Below are positions 52,161 through 63,698 of a stretch of DNA of 64,000 nt, one piece after another. Below the pieces are notes generated by a model. It did not search any database, was not told the origin of the DNA, and saw nothing but the letters and a program-made list of their open reading frames with translations. Origin of the DNA: Symbiodinium natans (lineage: Eukaryota; Sar; Dinophyceae; Suessiales; Symbiodiniaceae); contig CAJNDS010002301.1 in the NCBI GenBank assembly GCA_905221605.1, positions 117,462 through 181,461 on the forward strand. Reading direction: 5' to 3'. Numbering within the stretch: position 1 is the first letter of the stretch; every line of letters begins with the position of its first letter. The position numbers were made by a program, and so were the translations under genes.

Positions 52161-52766
52161 CTAGCGGCGTCTGGGATACCTATCCTCCCACAACAGTTGC
52201 ACACAAGAGGCAAGGTGGGTCAGCGTCGTAGCGCCATTACCCCAGCCCAAACGAGCCTCGAGAGGGCACACAGGACGAGGACATCTAGTCTGTCGTGTGA
52301 CCCTGCACTCCCAAGCCAGGTGCTCAAAGGAACCTCTCTCATGGCCGCAGAGACAGCATTCCGCTGACTCCCTGCGACCCGCCTCAAACAACCAAGAATC
52401 GCTGACGACGCTCCCAAGGAGGACCGAGCGCTGAGCAGGACCAAGCTGCATGTGCTGTCGAATCTTGTCTAGAGATTGACGATGAAACCCTCGCAAGATG
52501 GGGAGGACTCCATGCTGAGCGATCATTGACTGAGCTTCATGTCGGTTCCCATTGAGCCACTCAAGGAACCGCTCACGCCTCCAAGCATGTCGAGCTGCAT
52601 GCGTAACTGCCTCAAGAGAGGTATTGCGCCTGCTGAGGTCAAAGCCTTGCAAAGCTTGGGTACAGCCTTCACGTCTGAGTCGCGGATGGTACCAAGTCCA
52701 CCGACCACGCTCACACCAGTTACTGGATGAGCCATCTGCGAAGTAGGCCAACCTGTGAGGCAGCAT
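52161..52766 (-). pseudogene. LINE 1 ORF: C-terminal zinc-knuckle region
   Basis: Helical segment (HAWRRERFLEWLNGNRHEAQ) and a C-x2-C...H-x4-C motif (CCLCGHERGSFEHLAWEC), typical of the end of LINE RT proteins. Clearly homologous to the pieces in LINE 2 (56988-56500) and LINE 3 (61633-60839). Confidence 0.75.
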
Positions 52767-53556
52767 TGTTGGCCCACGATGCCGTGCCTCGCGCGATCAT
52801 AGCATGAACTCGCCGAAGGAGCCGAGTGCCCGTGATCAGGTCAAGGTGAGTACGTGCTCCATAGAGGACTTTCCGAATGCTGTTGTTCGCCATTCTGGCA
52901 GCTCCATGAGCACGAGTGAGGGCGTTGAACAAACTGTTGCCTTGTTTCCAGGTAGGCCGGCGGCCAACCCATCCGTAGGCGGCAAGAGGAAGAACGGCTG
53001 CTTGGGCCGCTCTTATTAACCCCTCGAAGGGAAGTCCCACACGCCGAAGAAGTTCGCAGCGTCCCAGGGCTTTGTCGATTCGCGCCTGCTCTGCTGGAAG
53101 GCAGGCTCTGCCTCCTCTGTGGACCGAATGAGCACCCAAGAACTTGATGTCATTGCGCCTCCATTCTTGCGGGCAGGGCTGAAGAGAGACCCCGCTGCCC
53201 CGACTGGTGACCTGAGTCTTGGTCTGGTTTTCCACAAGGTTGACGGAGTCACTCCAACGCCGCCACTCTTTGATGCGCAGGTCAACTTCATGCCACGTAG
53301 GTGAGCAGAAGGTGCGGTCGTCCATGTAGATGGTTTGAGGCCCCGGGTTCACACCAGCCTCTCTGAGCTTTTGCGCCGTAAACCAGGCTCCTGAGGAAGT
53401 CCAAGTAGCCACTACAACTGGTGCCAGAGGGCACCCTTGGGGAACAGCATGAGTAGCTCGAAGTGTTTGGTCATGGACGTCTCCATCCCAAACCAAGAAG
53501 CGTTCATGTTGCCAGGCTAGTTTAACCAATTTGACGACATCGGGTGGCCAGCCCAA
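52720..53556 (-). pseudogene. LINE 1 ORF: second half of RT
   Basis: Continues the RT after the frame break: PQGCPLAPVVVATW (B box), IYMDDRTF (catalytic YMDD near 53315), then thumb and connection sequence (LPLAAYGWVGRR). A second frame break at its end leads to the C-terminal piece. Confidence 0.8.
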
Positions 53557-56190
53557 ATGAACCAGGAGTTGCGCGGTGGGTTTGAGTCCATGCGGTCATA
53601 GGCTTGGCTCCAGTCAAGGCTGGTGAGGTATCCAGGGCCGTTGAGGACCCATTTATCATGGATACCTGCGGCAGCTTCTTCTGCACCAGGTCGCCCTTTG
53701 AGGCACATGACTTCAGGATGCAGGCAGCGTTGACACCAGGCATGAAGGTCAGCTGAGTGAGCGTAGGCACCAGCGAGAACTCTCCACCAGATGCTGAGGA
53801 CAGAGATGGGTCGGGTTGACTTGACGTCGAGCGTATAGTCCTGACGGATCTTTGTCTCTTTTGGCAAGTTGACTTGCCTGACTTGTCTGAGCTGACGGGG
53901 GAGGCGTCCAGCAGCAAGCCACCTTTGAACAAGTTCAAAGAAGAGAATTTGGGCCTCTTTCGGGAGGTACTTGACTTCAGTTGCAGTCCACTGGTCGGGA
54001 CCAGCAGATATTTTTGCTTGGCCGAGAGCCTTAGAAAGGTCAGTCAAGGTGAGAGCCCCCCAAGCAGGCGCCGAACCTTGTTGAGGCCCAAAGCCAGCTT
54101 TGAGGGTTGCCGCCACGGTGGCCGAGTCGTGCCTACGCTCAGCCCAAACCTCAGTCCAGTGTGTATGAAGCATACTGAGTGCTTCCTGCCTAGTTTCAGC
54201 AACCCGCTGGTTATGTTGAAGGGCAACAGCTCTCTGTTCCGTTTCTCTTCCTTTGAGCCAACGAACAAGTTTCTTGAGGTTGTTTTCCCGCATGTCCTGC
54301 TTCCACTGTTTAAGGCGAGAATTCTTGAGCTGCTCAGCTTCCCTGGTTTGCTCGCTCTGAAGGGAGATGATTTCAGAACGAACTTGAAGCAAGAGAGCGC
54401 GAAAATCTCGGGGAGGTTCACTCCACAGTGCGCGAAGAAGGGCAGGTAAGGAGGGGTGTCTGCCTTGTTCTCTCGGTTTGAGGAGGAGGAGCCTTTGAGC
54501 TTCGTAAAGGCGTGCCAAGCGTTTAGCCCTCTTGGACTCCTTGGCAGTGCGTGCGCAGGAGCCAGCTGAGCGCGTAGCCAAGTTAACAGTTTGTCTAACA
54601 ACCTTTAAACCCTTCGGGTGGAGTTGCTCTGGTCGCAACATGGCAGCAGCACACTCCTTGGTGACTTCATCTTCTGGGGGGCCTGCAGCCAAGGTACAGT
54701 AAGCGCCACTGAACATGTGATGAAGGCACCACATAAAGTTGTCCCATTCAGCTTGCACAGACGGCTGGTCCTGAAGGAGCAGAGACCTGAGAGCTTGCTC
54801 TTGAGGTGAATCAACCACGTTGTTCTTCCAAGCTTCCGCAAGGCACTTTCGCCAACCGTCAGTTGGCAAAGCCTGAGGTTTTGGCCACTTAGCTGCTGGC
54901 TTGAGTCGGCCCTTAGTAACTGAAGTAGCCGCACGAGCGTCCGTCAGCTGAGCAGCGACCGGTACGTGGTCCGAAATTTCCATCCGGACATGTCCCCGCC
55001 ATTGCACACCTAAGTTGGTACTGGCAGCAAACCAATCCAAGCATTCATCACCCTCGTGTCGCGTGGGTTTGCCATCCGTGATGGGCCTGCCACCAGCGGC
55101 TGTGATGAATCGAAAGAACTCCGAGTCAGTGGGGTTCTCATTAAAGTCACCCATACAGAGCCACCTATGATTATGGAGATCGTTTCTAACGAAAAGCTGA
55201 AGGAAGACTTCAGCAAGGTCATCGATGCACCTAGGAGGGCTGTAAAAGTTGAGGAGAGCTGTGCCCTTGCTCCACAAGAGGAGACCCTGAGCCGATCCGT
55301 AGGTGACCTGGTCTCCAAATCGACAAGGGAACTGCTTAGAAGTCAAGAAAGCGACCCCTCCGTTGGGACGCCCATCTTCAGCGAGTGGTCCTGGCACGTG
55401 AAAGCCACGAAGGCCTTTCGCAGAGGCGGACTTGAACAGTGCTTGCCAGTCTCTGTCAGAGAGCTTGGTTTCTTGTAAACCCAAAACTTCAAATTTGGGA
55501 GCAAGGAGATTCAAAGCACGCCAAGCTCCAGGAGCTGATTGACAGTTAATGGAGCAGAGTTTGGGAGAGGAACTTTTGTCAGAGTCAGGGCCAGGGTGAG
55601 CAGCTTCTCCTATTCTTTCTCCTCTATGGCCACCTTCTCTCCAGACAGCTTTATGGTTCCGATCGAGGGAGGAAAGCTTTGACTGACAACTGAAGTGAAG
55701 ACAAGGGCCCGGCCGTCTGGCTTCACCAACCGTTTCTCCTTTGTACCCGCCTTCTCTCCAAGCGGCTTGGTCGCTTACAGTAAGTATCGCAGAGGCTTGG
55801 CTGTCGGTAAGTCCCCAAAGCTGAAGCAGTTTGGCTTTGTTACCCCGACTGCTTTGGAGGCGGTTCCAAAGTCTAGCTTGGGAGGTCGGGCAGTCAACAG
55901 GTCTGCCCTTGCATTGACTATGGAATTCTTTACGTGTGGTGACCCGCAAACATCTTCTACAAGTCCACAAGTTACCTGCCCTGCCATGTGGCTTACCTGA
56001 CACAGAGGGCCAGGACTTCCAATCTGGCGTGAAGAGCCAGAGATCATGACCGCCTTCGCTGGCGTCTTGATTCTTAATGGCTCGCTGCGTGTGTGACCTG
56101 GCTTTAGCGATGGCTCCACTTTTGTAGCCCTGTTGAAGTTCGGGGTTTTCTCGGAACTGCTTAGCTCTAGCAGCAGAGAGAGACTTGAAG
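53517..56190 (-). pseudogene. LINE 1 ORF: endonuclease and first half of RT
   Basis: The open frame runs from 56342, but its first 50 codons read through the tail of LINE 2, so the element's own part starts near 56190. It contains CRRCLRVTTRKEFHSQC (zinc-like), a duplicated motif WREGG.[KR]GE.[VI]GEA..PGP (about 55745 and 55610), an exonuclease-endonuclease-phosphatase domain with LGLQETKLSD, MGDFNENP and SDHVPV (all catalytic blocks present), and RT motifs up to TSLDWSQAYDRMDS (A box). The homologous path then moves to another frame near 53560. The endonuclease would nick target DNA for target-primed reverse transcription. Confidence 0.8.
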
Positions 56191-56499
56191 GGGATCACAC
56201 GCTCTATATATATGACGTTGTAGCGCAGGTACTCGTAGAGGTAGTTTGCACCCCCACGGCGCCCGAAGACGCCGAAGGAAAGGAAGGGGAGCAAGGGGAA
56301 AGCAAGGAAAAGAGGAGGACCAAGAAGCGCCAAGCCAAGCATGGTCCTTAGCTGAGGTCAGGAGACCTGGGACCTTAGTCACCGAAAGAGGAGCAGCGCA
56401 CTCCTCCCTACATCGACACAGTAAGAGGCGAGGAGGCAGACAGCATTTCAAGTGCTGTAGCCAATGCGAGAGAGTGTCAGGCTTGAGAGCCCAACCCAG

Positions 56500-56988
56500 G
56501 CGAGCCACAAGAGGACACCTCGGTGCTTGCCTAGGTCTGGAACGTTGAGTGCAAGGGCACTCCCACATCAGGCGCTGGAAAGTGCCGGGACTGGCATTGC
56601 ACAGAGAGCAGTCGCCCGAAGGTCGGGCACCGCTCTTATGCAACCACATGTCGCTCACCACCGCACCGAGAAGAACACTCCTGTGGGCCGGGCCAAGAGC
56701 CAAGAACCCACGAATCTTCTCAAAGTCAACAGCATGAAAAGCCTGCAAAATATCCGAGTGAGCCGACAGCATCTCCTGAGCTTCATGCCTATGCCTGTTC
56801 GAGTTGCCCCGCAGCCATTCCAAGAAACGGACTCTCCGCCACGCATGCCTGATGGCATGAAGGTTGCAAAGCGCAGATGAGTCCACTGCCACGGACCTGT
56901 CTTCTGCCAGTGAATGCGCCACAGACGCAACAATCCTTAGCTTGGCGCCCCAGGGGATGGGCAAACCAGCGGCACGGCGGAGGAGCAT
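56500..56988 (-). pseudogene. LINE 2 C-terminal zinc piece
   Basis: HAWRRVRFLEWLRGNSNRHR, SVLLGAVVSDMWLHKSG and a C-x2-C...C motif (CSLCNASPGTFQRLMWEC; His replaced by Gln). Homologous to 52161-52766. Confidence 0.7.
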
Positions 56989-57142
56989 CAGCGCCTTGCA
57001 GTAGCGATCAGTCTCCTGGCGCGAGCGCCACGAAAAGAGCTGCCCAAGATATAGGGTTGATCAGTAGTAACCTGATCAGCAGGCACGCAGGCGAGAAGCG
57101 CACGGTGGCCCCACGCCCTGGCATGAAAGAACTGCGACTTTT

Positions 57143-57907
57143 TCAAGTTGTCCCGCAGGCCAAGAGTGGCAGACCAGGAGGTCCAGCAAGCATGACCAGC
57201 ACGTGCCTCATGCGAAGAAGAGAAGAGGGGTAAGCAGAGGTGATCTCAGCGGTAGCAGGCATCAACATTGCACACATGGCAATCATAGACCAAGCATCGC
57301 CTTGAGGGAGACTGCTGTCAACCTTAACAGGAGTGCCGAGGCAACAACCTCCGAACTCCAACCAACGACGTTGGTCAGACCAAGTGGCATTTAACATGGA
57401 CCACACATGGGCAGGGAGCCCCAAGGCTTGGAACACAACGCCTGCAGCGGCAGGAGAGCAGTGATCAAAAGCCAGAGCATAGTCGAGCGAGAAGAACACT
57501 CGTCTTTCATGGCACGATCCATCAGTGGGGCGAAAGCACAGTAGAGCTCGCGGCCCTTAAGACCGCCACAGGGCTCAGAGGTCTGCAGCCAAGCTTGCGC
57601 GCCCGAAGAGCGCAGAGTGGCACTGGACCACAACCTATACCATGAAGAAAAGACCTAAGATCGTGATGGGCCGGAGGCTCTCGACCTCGTGGGCGCCATC
57701 TACGTCTCTGACGCCCCTGCCAGCTTTTGGCAGGTGGACTTGCCTGGCATTTTTCCAAGAGGAAGGCACATGCGCAGAAGGCTCACAGGCTCGGCAGAAG
57801 GTGTCGAAGCAGCAAGGAACTCGTCGGACAACTCGGCAATTTCGCTGCCGTACTAACCAGCAGGGGATGCAGCACGCGAGCGCAATTTCTTGGCACAAGT
57901 GGCCCAC
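57143..57907 (-). pseudogene. LINE 2 RT fragments in several frames
   Basis: Pieces in different frames: WKNARQVHLPKAG and ESLRPITIL (57907-57640), then FSLDYALAFDHCSP (A box) and SLPQGDAWSMIAMCAML (B box) at 57499-57143. I find no YxDD motif after the B box, so the active site is deleted or mutated beyond recognition. Confidence 0.7.
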
Positions 57908-59517
57908 TCAAAAGCAGTGGGACGAGCCCAGACGCCCTGGGGACAGGCCGGGCGGGTACGCAGGGCGTCAGCAATCCTCAACCTCAATACCTCGAGGTCG
58001 GGGGCAGCGCGATGCCAAACCGGAAGCCATCTGTCTTTGATGAGCAGCAAAGAACTGGCCACATCGTCGGTTGCTTCAAGACTGTTCTGAGAGAAAAGTC
58101 CTTTGAAAGGCATGGCGACGGCAGTTTTGAGCCATCTGAAACACTTAGTTTCATCATTGCGCAGGCTTTCTCTCCAAGCAGATAGCCTTTGGCGTTGGGC
58201 CTCGGCACGGCTAATCCGGCTAATCTGCTTTTCGAGGTTTCGAGTATTTTGGTCAAGAGAAAGGCCATCGAACCACGGACCTTGGACTTTGTGCCACAAG
58301 CTGGCAAAACACGGAGCGTCATTGCGACCCAATCTTTGTAGTTTGCACATCTCTTGGAGGCGAGCAGAAGTGTTGCGCGTGCGACGCAACCGAAAACTCT
58401 CTTGACAATCATCAAGCTGGCCGCACAGAGGCGGGCCTTTTTGGACAAAGATTTTGTCCATATATTTAGCAGGCGGCTCAGGCAAATCATCCTGAGGAAA
58501 TTGCTTACGGGCATTGCTCCATGCAAACCGGAGGCACTGCTGGGAGCGCAGGCTGAGTTCACACCAGGCAGTGTCAACGTCAGCCTGATTACTCAAGCGG
58601 TGACAGTGATAGTCATCAAACATGCGCCGCTTTTTGAGCAACCAAGTTTGCCAAAGCAGCTGAGGCACACAGCTGGGCCTGGCAAGGTTAAAGTGCTTAC
58701 GCAGGCGGGTAACAGGCTTAGCTCTTAGGGATCTACGAGGCAGAATGCGGAAGCACAGGGCTTTGTGGTCAGAAAAAGCATCATCAGCAAAGCAGGGAAC
58801 CGAGAAGCAACGAGCGCAGTTAACTATGGCATAGTCAATACAGCGGTTCCCTTCAAAGCGAGTGGGCAGGAAGTTGCCCTGGCGGTCGGTGACGGCAAGC
58901 ACAGAGAAATGCTCATCAGCCAAGGTATCGGCAACTGGACAGGCAGCCGGCTCGTCATTAAAGTCACCCAACACCATGAAAGGTGTGTCACGCGGCAGGA
59001 GCATGGAGGTCTCGAGGATGTGCTGAACCATGGGCATGCGGATCTGTGTGGGAGGCTGGTACACGCAGGCCACAGCAACATCACCAACCAGGACGGTAAC
59101 GCTCAAACTCAGGTTCAGAGATGCTGCAGACCTGTCGACACTTGTAGTTTTTTGCACGAGCAAGAGCACACCGCCCCACGACTGTGGGTCGCGTTGCACA
59201 GAGGAGGCACTAAAAACCCTATAACCATGCCTAGATGCAAACCTGATGAAGCACTGGGGTTCACTGGGCTTGAATCCGATTTCCTGAAGAGCAACGATGT
59301 CATATTTTTGGTCATGACAATACTTGAAACACTCCCAAGTGGCAGCACCACGACCGACATTTTGAGAAAGGAGGGAAAGCGAGCAGGCGCCGCGTTGGTC
59401 ATGCTGGCGTTGGTAAACGCCGCCCAAAGAGCCGGGATGAGGGTGAACATCACCGTGAGTGGTGAGATCAGGCATCCACATAGTGGCGCGAAGACATGCG
59501 AAGACGGCACAGGCCAT
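57853..59517 (-). pseudogene. LINE 2 ORF: AP-endonuclease and RT start
   Basis: A frame of 554 codons. The endonuclease blocks are SQNVGRGAATWECF, VALQEIGF, VLGDFNDEP, RCIDYAIV and AFSDHKALCF; catalytic Glu, Asp-Asn and Asp-His are present. It is followed by a long helical linker and the RT entry (ATCAKKLRSR), where the frame is lost near 57900. Only 14 bp separate it from the upstream Cys-rich ORF ending at 59532, so the two may have been one polyprotein or overlapping ORFs. Confidence 0.78.
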
Positions 59518-59531
59518 GCGCGGAATGCCCT

Positions 59532-60176
59532 CTAGTCAGGAGGACTTTTTGGCACGCTTGCTGCTGGAGGAAGACTCGGCATGAGCTTGAACATGGAAGA
59601 CTTTGTCATATCCTCAAAACTCCTGCCGACAGCAGCGGCGAAGTTAGCAGCAAACAGAGGCTCGTTGGCCTTGACGCGCATCCACAGGCACGACGGGTCG
59701 TGACAGAGGGGCTGTTCACATTCTGCATCATTTTGCAACGCTGCTTGCAAGTCAGGAGTCAGCTTTGTTTTGCCTTTGAGCAGGCATGTGAAGCAAACTT
59801 TGCAGAAGAACTTGCAGCCACGCTCTCCAGCATTGTTGCGCTCAACGGGCTGCACGGCAACAACCGCATGCGAACGATGCTTTGTGGAGATGGCTTTTCG
59901 ATGCTTCTTGAGCTGAGTCTCACCGATTCTAGAACTCAGCTTCTTGGCGCCCTTCAACCTCTTATAGTGCAAAGAGGAAGGGGTCTCATCGGGGCAAGCC
60001 CAGTCATGCTGGTCAGGAAGCAGATCGTACGAGACAGAAAAGGCTTGCGGTTGTGTCTTTGCACAAGGTGCAACGGCACTTCTAGGTGCCGAGTACGCAT
60101 GTGGTAGTTTTTCCTGGACAGGACACCACTGTAAACACCCTTGTAGACGATCCCACAGGGGGCAGGGCCACTCCAT
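59532..60176 (-). pseudogene. LINE 2 ORF1-like, Cys/His-containing
   Basis: About 214 codons in one frame. Basic middle (KLSSRIGETQLKKHRKAIST) and a Cys cluster CKFFCKVCFTC followed by CEQPLCHDPSC, which could bind zinc. Position directly upstream of the endonuclease suits an RNA-binding ORF1. Further pieces of the same ORF appear to lie in other frames at 60243-60614 and 60406-60845. Confidence 0.5.
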
Positions 60177-60405
60177 GGAAGAGGAGGCGAGAGAGGACTT
60201 GACACGCCTCTTTGTCTTCAGGGAGGAAGCTTTCTTGAGAGCCTAGGCGTAGCCAAAGGCCAAAGGCTTTGGCTCCACAAGAACAGTGACACGCTTGCCA
60301 GGTTGGGCAGTTTTGCCAAAGGGCGCGGCTGGATCGGAAGAGCTACCAGCAACGGAGCCGTCAGGCACAAAGCGAGGCAGAGGCATGGATTTCGAAGAGT
60401 GGCTG

Positions 60406-60845
60406 CTAGCGCGGGAGCGGGAGGCAATGCTGCGCACACCACCTCCGGGGGAGGCCACGCCAAACAACTCTTGCAGGCTTGAACCAAGACGCCGTAGAGG
60501 AAGCGTCATCTTTCGTTTTCCCGGCACCTCGCACAAAGGAACCCTTGGGAGTGGCGCGCTTCCAAGTCCGGAACATCTTGGAGTAATCATTGATTGCGCG
60601 GTAGTGATCATCACTAAGAAGCAAAATGATAGGATCTCTCAGCAGATCCTCACTTGCAACAATGCGGGTTGTCATATGCCACGTGTTGTTTGCACGATCG
60701 CACGCAGAACACACGTGCACCCTCCCACCCATCACCACGGGACTAGCCGTCCCGCCGCAGCCCTGCCCATGCCTGACATTCCAGACACGGAGCTGCGTAT
60801 CGGCCATGTGAGCCAAAACTGCCTCACTGCCCGTTTGCTCAACCC
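60406..60845 (-). pseudogene. LINE 2 N-terminal piece
   Basis: HMADTQLRVWNVRHGQGCGG, HVCSACDRANNTWHM (Cys-x2-Cys) and LSDDHYRAINDYSKMFRTW. The frame is lost near 60490, and the downstream part (60490-60243) is Ser/Pro-rich and basic. Assignment to the LINE rests on position. Confidence 0.4.
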
Positions 60846-61633
60846 AGGCGGGAAGCCAAGGGATTAACCGGAATCTGCACACCCGGCCTATTCAGGGGGC
60901 AGTGCCACATAACGTGCTTCCACAAACCATTCGGGCTATTCCAAAAGTGGCAGGACCCACTTTCATCCTCTTTGCCAGTGCGGCAAAGGTTGTTGAGGTG
61001 AGAAGCCCGACCCCAGCACCACAGCCCTATGCATGGCTTAAAGCGGCGCGAGTGTGCTGGACATGGACTTGATGGAAAGCCTGCCCCGATATTGTCAAAG
61101 GAGTGATGACTAAGCAGCTCAACAACTTCATGCCTATCAGAATTGATATAGCTGGTGAAAGCCTGTCGTCTAAACTGAGCCCTTAACGCGTGCAACTGTT
61201 GCTGGGGCCCTTGCACACTTGAGGCCCTTAAGTCAAGGGCCTGTTTGGGCCCTGGCGCTTCGGAGTACCAAGGCTGCGGCAAGCGCCACACCCAACTTCG
61301 GTGCACCACCCAGCCTTGCTCTTTAAGGGCCCTGCGAAGGTGTCCAAGCGAAGACCAAGGCTGGTCGTGCCATTCTCTGTCCTGGCCTCTGTCAAGAGCA
61401 GTACGCATCCTGTGCTCGAGAGAGCACCGTGATACCAAGACAAAAGGCCCCATAAAAGAGCTTGCGAAGGCTTGTGGAGGCCATCTTGCCCGAGCAGAAG
61501 CCCTTGGAGAGAGCAGTGAGGAGCTTTTCACCGGAAAAAGAAACCTTCCAACCCAGCCGTAAGAGGCCACATTAAGAACCAACGGCCTGTGGGCCAGCAA
61601 GAGACGTTCCCACCCGAGACAAGCCCCTCCCAC
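60839..61633 (-). pseudogene. LINE 3 C-terminal piece
   Basis: VLNVASYGWVGRFLFP (parallel to LPLAAYGWVGRR of LINE 1) and SCHFWNSPNGLWKHVMWHC (zinc-motif remnant). Homologous to the LINE 1 and LINE 2 ends. Confidence 0.65.
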
Positions 61634-61712
61634 GAAGCCCGGCTCAGAGCATCGTTAGCTCTTTTCTCCTCCGCCTCCGTGTAGGCGCGTTTCTTAGAGA
61701 CAGAACAGGCCC

Positions 61713-62189
61713 CTAAAAGCCCAAGCGGGCGGACAGCAGGTTCAGGATCGTGGAGGACTGGGGCCCCCTAGCGCAGACCTGAATCTTGTCAGTAGACTCT
61801 TTCATGCCCAAAGTATTGGACCAGGAACCCCAAGCCCTCGATCCTGCGCAGGAGTTTGTGCCAGTGTAGAAAGTTCTATCATCCATATACGACGATAACT
61901 TACAGGAGTTATCGGCCACCTGTCTCTCAACTGTTCTGACCCCTGAGGACACCCAGAGGGACAGACAGAAGGGGGCAAGTGGGCAGCCTTGCGGCGCAGC
62001 GGAGCCTGATTGCCCCAAGTGTCCAGGAGGAGCTTTGGGAGGGCGGAGGGAAGACCAGGCTTTTCCCGACCAGTCTAGCGTAGCCAGCTCATCTTGAAGG
62101 CTGGCAGCCCAAGCTTCAGCACTACAGCTACCCTTTTGCCAAAGGAAACCGAGTGATGAAGGTGCCGCTGTCAGCAACCTCATCTTCAA
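61713..62189 (-). pseudogene. LINE 3 RT fragment with YMDD
   Basis: APQGCPLAPFCLSLWVSSG (B box) and LSSYMDDRTFYTG (catalytic YMDD), parallel to LINE 1. Upstream RT boxes are absent. Confidence 0.7.
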
Positions 62190-62471
62190 AGCAAAGAGTG
62201 GCCTTTCGGGTACTGTGAGCTTTCGCTTGATTCAAGAGCTGAGCTTAGACAAAGAGCCCTGGTTCATGTCCTGTTTCCATAATTTAAGGCGCAAGTCACG
62301 CGCTTGGCGCTCCTCATGGTGGACGACGTCCTTGGTCAAGGAGATCTCAGACTGAGCCCAAGAACTCAGGTCTCCAGGATTGTCAGGCGGGTCTTGAAGG
62401 GCCTGTCTGCGGAGTCTGGCCATAAGCCCAGGGGCAGGAGTTCTGCCAGCGAGGATAAGCCGTCGGAGCGC

Positions 62472-62890
62472 TCACAAGGACAGGATGACCAGCAGCCTTA
62501 GCGCGCTCTTCTGTCCACTACTGGAAAGAGGCCGGCCTTCCCTTGGCAGGGAGGCCCCCTTGTGGAGGAGGGAGGAGACTGAGGTCCGCACCGCAGAGTT
62601 AGGGTGGTCCTCCAGAGACTCAAGGGCTTTCAGGAAGCAGATATTAAGGCACCTCATGAAAAGCTCCCATTCGATTTGGACTTGGCAACGGACTTCGGGC
62701 AAGTCACCTTGTTTTGAGGAAAAGTCCAACTCACGAAAAGGGGGAGATTGAGAGACCTCAACCTTCCAAGCTTTCTCGAAGGCTTTGCGCCAGTCATCTG
62801 CCGAGAGCTGATCCGGCTTGCGCCATCTGGGACTGGGTTTGAGGCGACCACAGCGTCGGTCAACGCTGTGAAATCTGAGGAAGGTACAAC
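62472..62890 (-). pseudogene. LINE 3 linker between endonuclease and RT
   Basis: FHSVDRRCGRLKPSPRWRKP, then DWRKAFEKAWKVEV, parallel to the DGWRKCLAEAWKNNVV segment of LINE 1. The frame shifts before RT. Confidence 0.55.
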
Positions 62891-63552
62891 CAGAAACCTT
62901 GGTGATCAGAGAAGGCCGCCTCTTTTTGTGCTCCGACAAAGGTGGCCACCGAACCGCGCTGCACCGCCCAGTCGATTTGGCGCTGGGAAGTCCACCTGGC
63001 GGCTGTACCCAGAGCGCGGCCCCCATTTTGCTGACTGGAGTCCATTTCTTGGTAAGAGTCCCCAACCACAAGCCAAGAGGCATGTTCGAGGTTTTCTCTG
63101 ATAAAGTGCTCGCGCACATTCACCCCGACACCGTCATGTCCAGGTGGGCAATATGTATTGATGAAGTGGAAACCACTGAGCCACATACCTTGAGCTTGAC
63201 AGTCGTCCCGCTGGATCTGACCCGCACAAACGTGCTTCATAGTACGATGCACTAAACAGGCAACGCCTCCATTGTATTGGTCATAACCCCAACGGCTAGT
63301 GCCGACAGGGCCAGGCGTGTAGAAGGCAGAATAGCCAAGTTTGTCAACGGCCGTGGCAAACCCTTCCCACTCCCGCAAACTCACACAAACTTCTTGCAGG
63401 CAGACAACCCCCGCGCCCAACAGCTTGTCTTGGTACAGCCTCCAAGCCCCCGGAGCGCCACCAGTGTTAAGTACCAGGACCTTGGGGAGGGCCGAGGCGG
63501 AAGACTGGGAAGCATGAGAAAGCCGTCGAGCCGCAATGATGTTGCGGAGCAT
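62860..63552 (-). pseudogene. LINE 3 endonuclease ORF
   Basis: Blocks VLNTGGAPGAWRLYQ, VVCLQEVC, WLVVGDSYQEMD and AFSDHQGFW. The usual GDFN is GDSY here, so a catalytic Asn is replaced. The frame ends at 62860, and the homologous path continues in another frame (62890-62472). Confidence 0.72.
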
Positions 63553-63698
63553 ATCAAGTGTTTCCGGCCTCAGACCGGCTGATAACCAAGTTGCCAGGCA
63601 ACTCCTTTCCAGCCTTCAAAGCGTGCTGAATCTGATTCGGGGTCGTGAGGCATGGTTTGCAGTTCCATTCTGCTGGCTCCACTCTGGCCGCGAACCTG

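Larger units (their letters stand above)
51899..56190 (-). mobile_element. LINE 1, decayed non-LTR retrotransposon
   Basis: Order on the minus strand: Trp/Cys-rich N-part, AP-endonuclease, reverse transcriptase, C-terminal zinc motif, 3' tail. The 3' tail ends ...ATATATAGAGCGTG against channel copy C. The 5' boundary is placed at about 56190, where the tail of the next LINE begins, so it is probably 5' truncated. Two frame breaks (near 53560 and 52750) disrupt the RT ORF. No poly-A tail is visible. Confidence 0.8.
56191..60845 (-). mobile_element. LINE 2, decayed non-LTR retrotransposon
   Basis: Upstream of LINE 1 in the same orientation. Order: Cys-containing ORF1-like pieces (60845-59532), endonuclease ORF (59517-57853), fragmented RT (57907-57143), C-terminal zinc piece (56988-56500) and 3' tail (to about 56191, again ATATATATAGAGCGTGTGAT). 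The RT is broken by several frame changes and the YxDD box seems lost. The 5' limit is set by the C-terminal piece of LINE 3. Confidence 0.75.

Noticed and set aside
53517-56342. A single 941-residue protein starting at 56342
   Set aside because: Its first 50 codons correspond to the 3' tail of the neighbouring LINE, as the same tail at 51899 shows; the LINE protein begins near 56190.
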